From: Clostridia bacterium
Lineage (GTDB): Bacteria; Bacillota_A; Clostridia; Oscillospirales; Acutalibacteraceae
Direction of reading: 5' to 3'
Assembly (NCBI GenBank): GCA_024699005.1
Contig: JAILQN010000271.1
Location: 1-40,746, forward strand
DNA length: 40,746 bases
The notes below the pieces were generated by a model. It made no database searches. It had not been told where the DNA came from and saw only the letters and a list, made by a program, of their open reading frames with translations. Each line of letters starts with the position of its first letter. Within the stretch, counting starts at the first letter, position 1. Below, piece by piece: positions 16,392 through 24,971 of the stretch. A program made the translations under genes and the position numbers.

Positions 16392-16830
16392 CTGAAACGA
16401 GCATCCTTTTAAGAATCTGCGCCCTTACGGCGTCCGCAACTTTCCGATCCGCCGCGGCGTAATTCTTGTCGTTGACGGCAGCCTTCATCAACTTTTCCTG
16501 CGACGCGGTGAGCATATCGTTCTGCGCAAGACCGGCTATAATGGCAGCCGCGCCGCCCTCGTCCAGTGCAGTGCCGATACCGTTGACCACGTGCATGAGC
16601 GTCTGCCTGCCGTCAAGGGAAATACGGGTTATGCGTATATATCCCCCGCCGCCGCGCCTGGATTCCACGTTGTAGCCCATTTCCGGCGTAAACCTGGAGG
16701 TTATGACGTAGTTTATCTGACTCGGAGCGCAGCCGACCGATTCAGCGAACTCATTGCGGCAGATCTCCGCCGTGCCAGTTTCGCTCAGCATGTCCGAAAG
16801 CATCCTCGCTATTTCATTTGATAGGTTCAT
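16378..16830 (-). CDS. ctsR: CtsR, class III stress gene repressor
   Basis: A 150-residue repressor of clp and mcs genes. It has an N-terminal winged helix (helix-turn-helix about residues 21-45), then the Gly-rich wing RRGGGGYIRI (58-67) that contacts DNA and holds the arginines targeted by McsB, and a C-terminal dimerisation domain. The start follows CAGGTG at 8 nt. It is the first gene of the operon and autoregulated, judging from CtsR boxes over its promoter. Its last residues (VQSP) are encoded by the tandem repeat array. Confidence 0.94.
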   Translation of the reverse strand: MNLSNEIARMLSDMLSETGTAEICRNEFAESVGCAPSQINYVITSRFTPEMGYNVESRRGGGGYIRITRISLDGRQTLMHVVNGIGTALDEGGAAAIIAGLAQNDMLTASQEKLMKAAVNDKNYAAADRKVADAVRAQILKRMLVSVQSP

Positions 16831-16845
16831 TTTTTGTCACCTGAC

Positions 16846-16862
16846 TTTTACTTTCTTTGACT
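16846..16862 (-). promoter_or_regulatory. CtsR box, promoter-proximal
   Basis: On the minus strand AGTCAAA-GAA-AGTAAAA matches the CtsR heptad direct repeat (RGTCAAA-N3-RGTCAAA) with one mismatch. It lies just after the -10, over the expected transcription start. Confidence 0.7.
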
Positions 16863-16871
16863 TTCAAGCTT

Positions 16872-16899
16872 ATTATACACCGAAAAAACAATTTGTCAA
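16872..16899 (-). promoter_or_regulatory. Sigma-A promoter of the ctsR operon
   Basis: On the minus strand TTGACA (16899-16894), a 16-nt spacer and TATAAT (16877-16872): both hexamers are perfect. Confidence 0.85.
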
Positions 16900-16905
16900 T
16901 AGGAA

Positions 16906-16932
16906 AATCAAAAAAAGTCAAAAAAAGTCAAA
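16906..16932 (+). promoter_or_regulatory. CtsR box, three heptads at 10-bp period
   Basis: AATCAAA (16906), AGTCAAA (16916) and AGTCAAA (16926) are each spaced by AAA. The last two make a perfect RGTCAAA-N3-RGTCAAA operator. The site lies immediately upstream of the -35 and is read on the strand opposite to the gene. Confidence 0.7.
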
Positions 16933-16972
16933 AAAAATATGAGCTGTAAAAAACTGCGGTTTTTTACAGCCC
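16932..16972 (-). terminator. Terminator after the DUF4430 gene
   Basis: GCTGTAAAAAA (16943-16953) pairs with TTTTTTACAGC (16960-16970). On the minus strand the stem is followed by a T tract, which on the other strand is the A tract of the upstream CtsR box. Confidence 0.8.
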
Positions 16973-16989
16973 GTATTATATCTTCTGTC

Positions 16990-17793
16990 TTAACGCCCGA
17001 AAACGGCGGCGATCTTCTGAAACAGATTTGTGAACCAATCATGCATCCTGAAGAAGAAATCAAAAACAGCGCTCCAGACGGGGTCGAGCGGCGACTCCAC
17101 TTTGCATGAATACCAGCCGTGCGTTCTCAGAACGATCGGAAGGCCGTTTTCGGCGTACTTTTCGATCGTGAAAAAGTAAACCTTGTCCCCTTTGAGTTCG
17201 TCGGTAAGATATACCTTTCCTTCGCTGTCCGTCGTAAGGACGGTCCCGTCGTCAAACGTCACCGTCGCGCCGACTATCGGAGTCGGCTCGGGCTGATTGC
17301 CCGACTCAAATTCCGAATCATCGAACTTCATGTTCAGGACAGTGATATATCCTTCGTAGGTACGGATTTCCGCGTAGGGATACTCCATTCCGACTCCGTA
17401 CGGATCGCCGTAATAAACCAGAAGATTGACGTTATCCCCTATTTTCGCCTGATCAACAGATGTCTGAAGCTCCTCCCCGTTAAGTTCGAACAGCCAGCCG
17501 TCCCAGCCGCCGAAGGTTTTTTCGGTGTTGCCTTCAATGGAAGAAACGTAAAGACCGTACTGACTTTCTTTGACGACCACGTCAAGACCTGTCTCCCGGA
17601 GAGCGTCAAGGACAGTCGCGTCCCTGCTGATATTGAAGGAGTCATCATAGAACGTCTTCGATATACCCTCGACCCTTACGGAAAGGTAAGTTTTGTTTCT
17701 GTCATAATAAGCGGCTGACACGCAGCAGCTCATCATGGTGAGCAGCACAAGAGCGGAAAGAATGATGCTGAGTATTCTCCTGCCGTATCTCAT
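16990..17793 (-). CDS. Secreted DUF4430 domain protein
   Basis: A 267-residue exported protein with a signal peptide (about 1-27: RRILSIILSALVLLTMM...). A DUF4430 domain (about 35-130; PF14478, related to the cobalamin-binding transcobalamin C-terminal fold) contains ATVLDALRE, GGWDGWLFELNG and the conserved end AKIGDNVNLLVYY. A beta-rich segment follows (GATVTFDDGTVLTTDSEGK, resembling a carboxypeptidase-regulatory-like repeat). The C-terminus is an aromatic amphipathic helix (VFDFFFRMHDWFTNLFQKI) that may sit on the membrane. Ligand binding is not shown by sequence. It starts 36 nt after the dockerin gene, so cotranscription is likely. Confidence 0.8.
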   Translation of the reverse strand: MRYGRRILSIILSALVLLTMMSCCVSAAYYDRNKTYLSVRVEGISKTFYDDSFNISRDATVLDALRETGLDVVVKESQYGLYVSSIEGNTEKTFGGWDGWLFELNGEELQTSVDQAKIGDNVNLLVYYGDPYGVGMEYPYAEIRTYEGYITVLNMKFDDSEFESGNQPEPTPIVGATVTFDDGTVLTTDSEGKVYLTDELKGDKVYFFTIEKYAENGLPIVLRTHGWYSCKVESPLDPVWSAVFDFFFRMHDWFTNLFQKIAAVFGR

Positions 17794-17829
17794 ATCTGAT
17801 TCTCCTTTTTTTCTCTTTCTGTTTTCAGA

Positions 17830-18801
17830 TTACTCCATTTCAAAACCATCAAAGAACTTGAACAAGGACTGTTTTTTGTAGCCCGCCTTATCAGGCGTTG
17901 TGAAATCTGCGGCACCGGGATATGCGACAAACTTGCTGATCATATAGATGGAGTCGATATTGCCTTCGCCGTCACAGATCTCAAGGATCTCGAAGCTGTC
18001 TCCGTTCATATACATTTTGGTTACGGCGTTTCTGTCTTCAGAAGAGAGAGTATAAACGTCGTATTCCACGCCGTCGCGTGTTTCCTTCTCAAGCTTTGCG
18101 GATGCGCCTTTGCTGCCCGAAAGATTGCCAAGATCAAACGACGCGATGTCGTCCATATCAAGACCGATGAGTTTCAGCGTAGCGTCGTCAATCGCAAGAT
18201 ATGTTTTGGCAGCATCGTTCATCATATACAGCTTTCTGGTCTTGATTCCCAGGACCTTTTCTTCTTTTATAAGCACGGTAAGCATACCGTCGAAGCCCAT
18301 TTCCTTGCCGTCAACGGACATTTTAAGATTAGTGCCGTCGGTATACATATTGGCGTCGGTCTCCATACCGCCAAGCTCCGCATGACCCTCAATTCCGAAT
18401 TTACCCTCAAGAAGCGCCCTGATCTGGACCGGGAGATCCTCATACGCCACGATATTGTCCACAGGCACGGATACGTCCTCGCTTGTGGGTTCTTCGCTTG
18501 CGGGCTCTTCGACCGTAACGGTAAGCTCATCCTCCAGCTTCGCCGAAATACGCAGAGCGAGCCTCGCATCCGCCGCGGTGATGCCGTTCTCTCCGTCCAC
18601 GTCGGCAAGCTTTATCTGCAGATCCGTCCAGCCCGTCTCAAGCTTTGCGGAGTAACGCAGGATATCTCTGGCGTCGCTTGCCATAACGTCACCGCTGCCG
18701 TCCACGTCGCCGAGCTTATAGGTCGCAGCGCCGGCACTTGATAACACGAGCACGAACACCGCCAATACAGCCAAAATGATAGCAGGGAGAAATTTTTTCA
18801 T
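17830..18801 (-). CDS. Secreted protein with N-terminal dockerin type I domain
   Basis: A 323-residue exported protein. After a signal peptide (about 1-25) come two dockerin calcium-binding repeats: GDVDGSGDVMASDARDILR (about 32-50) and ADVDGENGITAADARLALR (about 66-84). Dockerins anchor proteins to cohesins, but here the domain is at the N-terminus instead of the usual C-terminus. An acidic linker (EEPASEEPTSEDVS) leads to a beta-rich domain of about 200 residues (123-323), similar in texture to lipid-binding lipoprotein-type domains; I do not recognise it with confidence. No cohesin gene is in the window. The start follows AAGGAG. Confidence 0.78.
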   Translation of the reverse strand: MKKFLPAIILAVLAVFVLVLSSAGAATYKLGDVDGSGDVMASDARDILRYSAKLETGWTDLQIKLADVDGENGITAADARLALRISAKLEDELTVTVEEPASEEPTSEDVSVPVDNIVAYEDLPVQIRALLEGKFGIEGHAELGGMETDANMYTDGTNLKMSVDGKEMGFDGMLTVLIKEEKVLGIKTRKLYMMNDAAKTYLAIDDATLKLIGLDMDDIASFDLGNLSGSKGASAKLEKETRDGVEYDVYTLSSEDRNAVTKMYMNGDSFEILEICDGEGNIDSIYMISKFVAYPGAADFTTPDKAGYKKQSLFKFFDGFEME

Positions 18802-18861
18802 GATTGCAGTCTCCTTATGATTATTTTTAGCAGAGTCTAAAATATGAAATTATAAAAAAGA

Positions 18862-18889
18862 TTGAAAATTCCGAAATATGTGTTATAAT
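18862..18889 (+). promoter_or_regulatory. Extended -10 promoter of trkA-trkH
   Basis: TTGAAA (18862-18867), a 16-nt spacer ending in TGT, and TATAAT (18884-18889), which together form a TGnTATAAT extended -10. Confidence 0.8.
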
Positions 18890-18920
18890 CAATCTGAATT
18901 TTCAGAGAGGTAGTTCCATT

Positions 18921-20276
18921 ATGAAGATAATCATAGTAGGCTGCGGAAAAGTCGGCACCGCTCTGGCGGCGCAGCTGAGCTCCGAAGGGCACAACGTCAC
19001 GATAATCGACACTGACGAGTCCCTTCTTGCCAGCGTTTCGCACATATACGACATCATGCCCGTACCCGGCAACGGTTTAAGCTCCGAGACCCTTCACGAA
19101 GCGGGACTCGAAGAAGCGGATCTGCTTATCGCAGTGACCAAAAACGACGAGATAAATATGCTCTGCTGCGTCGTTGCCAAGAGAAGCACCACCATACATA
19201 CCATCGCCAGGGTCCGCTCGCCGCTGTACAGGGGCGAGACGGAATTTCTGCGCAAAAAGCTCGGCATAGATATGATAATCAATCCCGAGCACGCTGCGGC
19301 GAAAGAGGTCGCGAGGCTGCTGCAGTTCCCCTCCGCCACCGACATCGACAGCTTTTTCAACAATAAAATAGATATGATCCGCTTCCGCGTGCCCCGCACC
19401 TCAAAGATCGTGGGCACCGCGCTCAAAGACCTGCCCAGACGCGAGAGCAACGTTCTTATCTGCGCCGCAGCTGACGGCGACAGGGCGATAATCCCGGACG
19501 GCGAGTTCGTGATACGCGGCGGATCGGATCTGTCGATCATAGCCGGTCTGACCGACGCGGAGAGCTTTATAAAAAAAGCCGGCGTCGATGCCGGCAGAGT
19601 CCACAGCGCGGCGATAATCGGCGGCGGCGAACTGGCTTATTATCTCGCGGAGATGCTCAGCCGTATAAAGATAAACGTAACTCTGATAGAACGGAATCTC
19701 AAAAGGGCGAACGAGCTTTCCGGCCTGCTGCCCGATTGTACGGTCATCTGCGGCGACGGCGGAAACAAGGAGCTTCTTAAAGAAGAAGATATAGGTTCCG
19801 CGGATGCGATCATCGCATGCACGGATATCGACGAGGAAAATATCATACTCTCGCTCTACGCACGCCGTATGCACCCGAAGAAGATCGTTACCAAGATCAA
19901 TCATCTTGACATGGACGACGTCATCTCCGACCTCGACCTTGACAGTATAGTAAATCCCAAGCATACCACCGTTGAACGTATCATCCAATACGTGCGCGCC
20001 CTCACAAATTCACAGGGCAGCAACGTCGAAATGCTCTATAAGCTGATGGGCGACCGTTTTGAGGCGCTTGAATTTACGGTCAAAGAGGGCTGCAAAGCCG
20101 CCGGAATTGCATTAAAGGACATAAAAACCAAAGACAACACCCTTGTGGCTGGCATACTTCACGACGGGCACTTCATCATCCCGGGCGGCTCGGATCAGTT
20201 TATGCCCGGCGATTCCGTTGTCGTTGTTACCATTCACAGGGACATGTCGGATCTGGACGATATTTTAGACTCATGA
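18921..20276 (+). CDS. trkA: Trk potassium uptake regulatory subunit TrkA
   Basis: A 451-residue peripheral membrane protein that gates the TrkH channel. It consists of two tandem TrkA-N (Rossmann, NAD-binding) plus TrkA-C units. The first begins IIVGCGKVGTALAAQL (residues 3-18) and the second AAIIGGGELAYYLAEML at about 231-247. Both TrkA-C domains are present, so this is the full-length double form. The start follows GAGAGG. The stop overlaps the trkH start (ATGA). Confidence 0.93.
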   Translation: MKIIIVGCGKVGTALAAQLSSEGHNVTIIDTDESLLASVSHIYDIMPVPGNGLSSETLHEAGLEEADLLIAVTKNDEINMLCCVVAKRSTTIHTIARVRSPLYRGETEFLRKKLGIDMIINPEHAAAKEVARLLQFPSATDIDSFFNNKIDMIRFRVPRTSKIVGTALKDLPRRESNVLICAAADGDRAIIPDGEFVIRGGSDLSIIAGLTDAESFIKKAGVDAGRVHSAAIIGGGELAYYLAEMLSRIKINVTLIERNLKRANELSGLLPDCTVICGDGGNKELLKEEDIGSADAIIACTDIDEENIILSLYARRMHPKKIVTKINHLDMDDVISDLDLDSIVNPKHTTVERIIQYVRALTNSQGSNVEMLYKLMGDRFEALEFTVKEGCKAAGIALKDIKTKDNTLVAGILHDGHFIIPGGSDQFMPGDSVVVVTIHRDMSDLDDILDS

Positions 20277-21721
20277 ATTATAAAATGATCCGTTACACGG
20301 CGGGGCTCGTCCTCAAAATAGAAGCCGTGCTGATGCTGCTGCCCGCTTTAGTGGGCCTGATTTACACCGAGCGTCAGGCGCTCATATACGTTCTGAACGC
20401 TTTCATCTGCCTTGCCGCGGGCTTCGCGATAAGCCTGAAAAAACCCGAGGACGTGCAGATACATGCCCGCGACGGTTTCGCGACAGTCGCGATCTGCTGG
20501 ATCGTCATGTCCGCGTTCGGAGCACTGCCTTTCGTTATCACAAAAGAGATCCCTAGTTACGTTGACGCGCTGTTCGAGACTGCGTCCGGTTTTACGACCA
20601 CCGGAGCCAGCATCTTGTCCGACGTGGAGGCGCTCTCGCACGCGTCGCTGTTCTGGCGCAGCTTTACCCACTGGATCGGCGGCATGGGCGTGCTTGTGCT
20701 TATCCTGGCGCTTCTGCCCATACGCGGCGGCTCGAGCATGAATCTGATGAAAGCGGAGAGCCCCGGCCCGTCCGTTACGAAATTCGTGCCGAAGGTCCGC
20801 GAATCCGCAAAAATTCTTTATATTATCTATCTCGGGATCACCGTCCTGACTTTTATCGCACTGGTAATAACCGGAATGAAGCCCTTCGACGCGATCTGCA
20901 TGTCCGTAGGCGCGGCAGGCACCGGCGGATTCGCCGTTCTGAACGCCGGCTGCGCGGCTTATCCTGCGGTGCAGCAGTGGGTCCTGACGATCTCCATGCT
21001 GATGTTCGGCACGAACTTCACGTTCTGGTACCTGCTTATAAAACGCAAACCGAAATCGGCGTTCCGCATGCGCGAGGTCCTGGTATATTTCGTGATAATT
21101 GTCGCCGCAACGACGGCAATACTGCTCAACATCAGACATTCGTACATCGACATGGGCAAGACCACCGGCAATGCGCTTACGGATTCCGCGTTCCAGGTCG
21201 CGGCTCTCATCACCACGACGGGCTTTTCCACGGCGGACTTCAACATGTGGCCATCGTTCTCCAAAACGATCCTCGTCCTCCTGATGTTCTGCGGCGCCTG
21301 CGCAGGCTCAACGGGCGGCGGCGTCAAGATATCCCGTCTGATGATACTCGCTAAGAGTATCAAAAACGAACTGATAAAGCTCATACACCCCAGAATAGTC
21401 CGCAAGATCCGCCTTGACGGCAAGGAAGTCGAAAATGACGTCGTGACCTCGACCTTCGTGTATTTCGCCGCGTACCTCGCCGTTTTTATCATATCCATGA
21501 TAATAGTCAGTGCGGACGAGTTCTCTTTCGCGACGAATTTCACTTCGGTTCTTGCTACCCTGAACAACATAGGTCCCGGTCTGGACGCCGTAGGCCCGGC
21601 TGCGAATTACGGAGGGTTCGGCGTACTGTCCAAGCTTGTGCTGACCTTTGATATGATCGCCGGCAGACTGGAGATCATACCGATGCTGGTCATGCTGAAT
21701 CCGGGGACGTGGAAGAAATAG
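20273..21721 (+). CDS. trkH: Trk potassium transporter membrane subunit TrkH
   Basis: A 482-residue potassium-translocating subunit of the TrkH/KtrB family. Four pore-loop signatures are visible: TASGFTTTGAS, GAAGTGGFAVL, TTTGFSTADF and NNIGPGLDAVG, along with many membrane segments. It works with TrkA, whose gene overlaps it by 4 nt. A short heptamer array begins 6 nt after the stop and a strong terminator follows. Confidence 0.93.
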   Translation: MNYKMIRYTAGLVLKIEAVLMLLPALVGLIYTERQALIYVLNAFICLAAGFAISLKKPEDVQIHARDGFATVAICWIVMSAFGALPFVITKEIPSYVDALFETASGFTTTGASILSDVEALSHASLFWRSFTHWIGGMGVLVLILALLPIRGGSSMNLMKAESPGPSVTKFVPKVRESAKILYIIYLGITVLTFIALVITGMKPFDAICMSVGAAGTGGFAVLNAGCAAYPAVQQWVLTISMLMFGTNFTFWYLLIKRKPKSAFRMREVLVYFVIIVAATTAILLNIRHSYIDMGKTTGNALTDSAFQVAALITTTGFSTADFNMWPSFSKTILVLLMFCGACAGSTGGGVKISRLMILAKSIKNELIKLIHPRIVRKIRLDGKEVENDVVTSTFVYFAAYLAVFIISMIIVSADEFSFATNFTSVLATLNNIGPGLDAVGPAANYGGFGVLSKLVLTFDMIAGRLEIIPMLVMLNPGTWKK

Positions 21722-21726
21722 GTACC

Positions 21727-21757
21727 GGTTGACAGTTGACAGAAAACAGTAAAAACA
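21727..21757. repeat. Short heptamer array after trkH
   Basis: Two copies of GTTGACA, then GAAAACA and GTAAAAACAG, lie between the trkH stop and the terminator stem. Confidence 0.55.
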
Positions 21758-21795
21758 GAGGGGGCTGTTCCGAAAACAGTCCCCTCGTATTTTAT
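21757..21795. terminator. Bidirectional terminator between trkH and the PHP gene
   Basis: AGAGGGGGCTGTT pairs with AACAGTCCCCTC around a 5-nt loop and ends in a T-rich tail. The reverse strand also has T tracts, so it can serve both converging genes. Confidence 0.85.
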
Positions 21796-21897
21796 AACAG
21801 CAAATGTGTGCCAGCATTATTCATTCAGAAATACCGGCGTCTGATGAACAATGAGTCAAAGCAGAAGATCGTATGATACAATAAGAAGGTCCGGTCT

Positions 21898-23277
21898 CTA
21901 TCTCGACTGGATTTTCTCACTGATCTCGTCCCAGATCAGTTTTATCAGCACAAAGATCCGCAGTGATCTGATCCTGTTCCATATCGACCCGGCTTTCGCT
22001 TTCACCGAGTCATCCGGAGTATACTTCTGCGGCTCGGTGCCGTCGTCGATAACAAGCGCCTGCGACAGCGTGCAGCCGCCCTCGCCGAACAGCTCGCAGC
22101 GGATGTACAGGAAGTCTTCCGCCCCCTCGATCCCGTCAAGATCGAGCGTATAGACGATCTCACCGTTCCCGTCTGCCTGTTCCTTCGCGATCACTTTGCC
22201 GTTCGCTATCCACTGCAGAGTCCCGCAGTCATGCGCGCGCACGGTCACGGTATGTCCGTCTACGGACAATTCGCTGAACATCGGATAAGGCGTCTCTGAG
22301 TATCTTACGTCAAAACCTGTTGCAGGACCGATGATGTCGTTGCCGCCCAGCTCCCTGGTCACGCAGAAAAACGCGCCGCTCTGCATGGTCGCCTTGATAT
22401 TTTCGACCGTGTTCTCCGGCATCATAAAGACGGAATACGACGAGTCGATGTGGGAGTAGAAATGCGCGTCGTTGTTGGAGAAACCGATCACCCGTTTTCC
22501 GTAGGGCAGGCAGGTCATAAGCACGTTGTCCCAGAGAATACGGTCATAATTGGTAACGTGGTTCCGCTCGTTGAATACCTCCATGCCGAGACATGAATCG
22601 TATTTGAGCAGGATATCGGAATAATACTTCACGTTTTCCGGGTCGGATACCCTGCCGATGTCGCGGTTGGAGTGCAGCCAGTCGCCGGGATGATTTATAA
22701 AGGACAGCGCGCCCGCCTCGTCGGCAAGCCTGACTGCGCCTTCGTGATCGTTCTCGTATCCCAGATAATTGTCGCCCACGTGCGGCGGCAGGAACATACC
22801 GTTGACGTGACATTTTGTGATGGTCAGCGCGTTCAGCTCGTTGCCTCCGGTGACACAGGTCATCCCGTAACCGCGCGGCTGCCCGTCCACAGGGTAGCTT
22901 CCGGATGTGACTCCGTCAAATTCCTCCTGAGTCAGTCGCGTGGTCTTGTTGCCGAGCAGATACTGATAGATATACAGCGGCAGATGCGTCGGTTCCTCGT
23001 TCCAGGCCTTGCCGGTTACGCCGTGGTCGGTCATGGCAAGGAAATCAAAGCCCTGCCTGTAGTGATCAAGGATCATCTCGTTATAATCCATCTCCGCGTC
23101 ACTGACAGTGGAATGGGTATGCAGATTGCCCTTGTATGCGTTCCAGGCGCCTTCGCCTTCCCAAACGACGTCGGCGTAGGGCGAAACGATGGCGTAGGAA
23201 CCGGCTGCGAACGCGGGAACTATAACAGTGCCGCAGATAAGCAATGAACAAAGCAGAACAGAAAGAAATTTTTTCAT
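21898..23277 (-). CDS. Secreted PHP-domain metal-dependent phosphoesterase
   Basis: A 459-residue exported protein. A signal peptide (about 1-24, ending AFA) precedes a PHP domain with metal-ligand motifs NLHTHSTVSD (His53, His55), AMTDHG, GGNELNAL, FINHPGDW and FSNNDAHF. PHP proteins hydrolyse phosphoesters, but most are cytosolic. A beta-rich segment (about 335-415) resembles the C-terminal domain of CehA/McbA-type PHP proteins. The C-terminus is an aromatic/aliphatic amphipathic helix (RIFVLIKLIWDEI). The start follows AAGGAG. A MITE-like element begins 39 nt upstream. Confidence 0.82.
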   Translation of the reverse strand: MKKFLSVLLCSLLICGTVIVPAFAAGSYAIVSPYADVVWEGEGAWNAYKGNLHTHSTVSDAEMDYNEMILDHYRQGFDFLAMTDHGVTGKAWNEEPTHLPLYIYQYLLGNKTTRLTQEEFDGVTSGSYPVDGQPRGYGMTCVTGGNELNALTITKCHVNGMFLPPHVGDNYLGYENDHEGAVRLADEAGALSFINHPGDWLHSNRDIGRVSDPENVKYYSDILLKYDSCLGMEVFNERNHVTNYDRILWDNVLMTCLPYGKRVIGFSNNDAHFYSHIDSSYSVFMMPENTVENIKATMQSGAFFCVTRELGGNDIIGPATGFDVRYSETPYPMFSELSVDGHTVTVRAHDCGTLQWIANGKVIAKEQADGNGEIVYTLDLDGIEGAEDFLYIRCELFGEGGCTLSQALVIDDGTEPQKYTPDDSVKAKAGSIWNRIRSLRIFVLIKLIWDEISEKIQSR

Positions 23278-23316
23278 GTTTATTCTCCTTTTTATTATTA
23301 AGGCAATACAGTTTTA

Positions 23317-23477
23317 GTAAGTGCTGATTAATTCGGTGTATGCAGATTGTCGGGATATTTTTTCGGCAGCTGAAACAAAAAGCGCAGGCAATACTTTGTG
23401 TATTAACGAGCATTTTTGTGATAGATGCCGGAAAAAGAGCCGGCAAGATGTATGCACAAGAATTAATCAGTGCTTAC
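23317..23477. mobile_element. MITE-like element, copy 1
   Basis: This 161-bp element differs at only three positions from the copy at 33951-34111. Its terminal inverted repeats are GTAAGTGCTGATTAATTC and, as reverse complement, GTAAGCACTGATTAATTC (16 of 18 match). Internal TGCCGG/CCGGCA can form a hairpin. Flanks are TTTA and ATTA, an imperfect 4-bp duplication. No transposase is encoded. The right end lies 5 nt from the stop codon of the MATE gene. Confidence 0.85.
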
Positions 23478-23482
23478 ATTAT

Positions 23483-24856
23483 TTATCGGCTGTCAGCCGA
23501 CTCATCGTTTTTCGGCAGTTTTCTGAAGAAATACAGCATAAAAGGAATCGTCAATGGGAAAGCAATAACATAAGACAGCGGCTGAGCCTCCTGTATCCCG
23601 GCGATGCCCCTGAAATGCGAGAGAATAAGGAGCAACGGAATGAACAGTATACCGCTCCGGAGAGCCGATAAAAAAGTAGCCCCCATCCGTTTGCCCGTGC
23701 TCTGATACAGCATCTCCGTCATCATGCAGGGCGGGAGCAGCGTCGTGGCGATCGCCTGAAGTCTGAGCGCCCGCGTGCCGACCGCTATGACCTCCGGATC
23801 GTCGCGGAATATACCTATAAGGCTGCCGGAGAATATAACGAGCACAGCGCACCCCAGGAGCACGATCAACTCCGACATGAAGACTGTAAAACGAAAGCCT
23901 TTTCTGACGCGGGAATACTTCTCGGCGCCGTAGTTGAAAGCGGAAACGGGCTGGAACCCCTGCCCTACGCCGAGCGCGACCGAAAATGCGAAAAACACGA
24001 TCCTGGAAACGATGCTCATACCCGCGACAGCGGCGTCGCCGTACACCGAGCAGCGCTCGTTGAGAATGACAGTTGCGAGGCTGTTGAGCCCCTGCCGCAG
24101 CATACTCGGGAACCCTGTCGCGATGATATTCCATAAAACACGCGGAGACGCCCGGAAAAGCAGAGAAATACGAAGTTTCGACTCTGTTTTTCCGCTCAGG
24201 AACATATAAAGCAGGATACACCAGCTGATAAACTGGCTGATCGCGGTAGACAGCCCTGCGCCTGTGATCCCCATCCCGAAGCCGAACATCAGTATCGGAT
24301 CGCCGATCATATTAAGAATCGCTCCGGACATTATCCCTGTCATACCGAGCGTGGCCTTTCCTTCGTATCGCAGCAGATTATTCAGAGTAAGACTGCTGCT
24401 CATAAACGGAGCCGCGGCAAGGATGAACGACAAATAGGTTTTGGCATATGGAACAATAGTAGGCGTGCTGCCCAGGATCAGAACGATCCTGTCAAGAAAA
24501 ACGAATCCGAAGACAGTTATCAGAAGTCCCGCCGTAAAAGAAGCGAAAAAGCCGACAGTGGCGTTTACGGCAGCAGATTCCCTGTCCTTTGATCCGAGCG
24601 AACGCGAGCATATGCTCCCGGCGCCCTGTCCGAACAAAAAACCGAACGCCTGGATGACCGACATGAAGCCGAAAACGATGCCTACCGCTCCGCTGGCACT
24701 GGTGCCGAGTCTGCCGACGAACGCCGTATCGACAAGATTGTATATATTGTTCACGAGCATTGAAATTATGCTCGGGACCGAAAGCGTCAGCACGAGTCTT
24801 GATATGGGTGTTCCCGTCATCTTCATGTACTGAGCAGAAGCGGTGCCGGCGCTCAT
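23483..24856 (-). CDS. MATE family multidrug/sodium antiporter
   Basis: A 457-residue membrane protein with twelve expected membrane segments arranged in two homologous halves, typical of MATE exporters that extrude cationic compounds in exchange for Na+ or H+. The N-terminal signature PISRLVLTLSVPSIISML and NNIYNLVDTAFVGRLG, and the second-half repeat beginning FPSMLRQGLNSLA, support this. The start is ATG 24856 with GAGGTGATC just upstream; more upstream codons lack a signal. A TACAAT at about 24885 may be its -10. The substrate is unknown. Confidence 0.88.
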   Translation of the reverse strand: MSAGTASAQYMKMTGTPISRLVLTLSVPSIISMLVNNIYNLVDTAFVGRLGTSASGAVGIVFGFMSVIQAFGFLFGQGAGSICSRSLGSKDRESAAVNATVGFFASFTAGLLITVFGFVFLDRIVLILGSTPTIVPYAKTYLSFILAAAPFMSSSLTLNNLLRYEGKATLGMTGIMSGAILNMIGDPILMFGFGMGITGAGLSTAISQFISWCILLYMFLSGKTESKLRISLLFRASPRVLWNIIATGFPSMLRQGLNSLATVILNERCSVYGDAAVAGMSIVSRIVFFAFSVALGVGQGFQPVSAFNYGAEKYSRVRKGFRFTVFMSELIVLLGCAVLVIFSGSLIGIFRDDPEVIAVGTRALRLQAIATTLLPPCMMTEMLYQSTGKRMGATFLSALRSGILFIPLLLILSHFRGIAGIQEAQPLSYVIAFPLTIPFMLYFFRKLPKNDESADSR

Positions 24857-24925
24857 ATGATCACCTCTGTGTGACCATTGTACTACATACTTTCGGAAAA
24901 TTCCACAGAAAATTTTAAACAGCAA

Positions 24926-24971
24926 TAAAAAATTACAGGCAACAGGCAGCAGTTCCCGAGCTGTTGCCTGT
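24926..24971 (-). terminator. Terminator after cysK, built from heptamer repeats
   Basis: On the minus strand ACAGGCAAC-AGC pairs with GCT-GCCT-GTTGCCTGT around a short loop and is followed by AATTTTTTATT. Stem and repeat array are the same sequence. Confidence 0.7.

Noticed and set aside
23340..23446. Short frames inside both MITE copies
   Set aside because: They lack ribosome-binding sites, have no transposase-like motif and are just the parts of the element free of stops.
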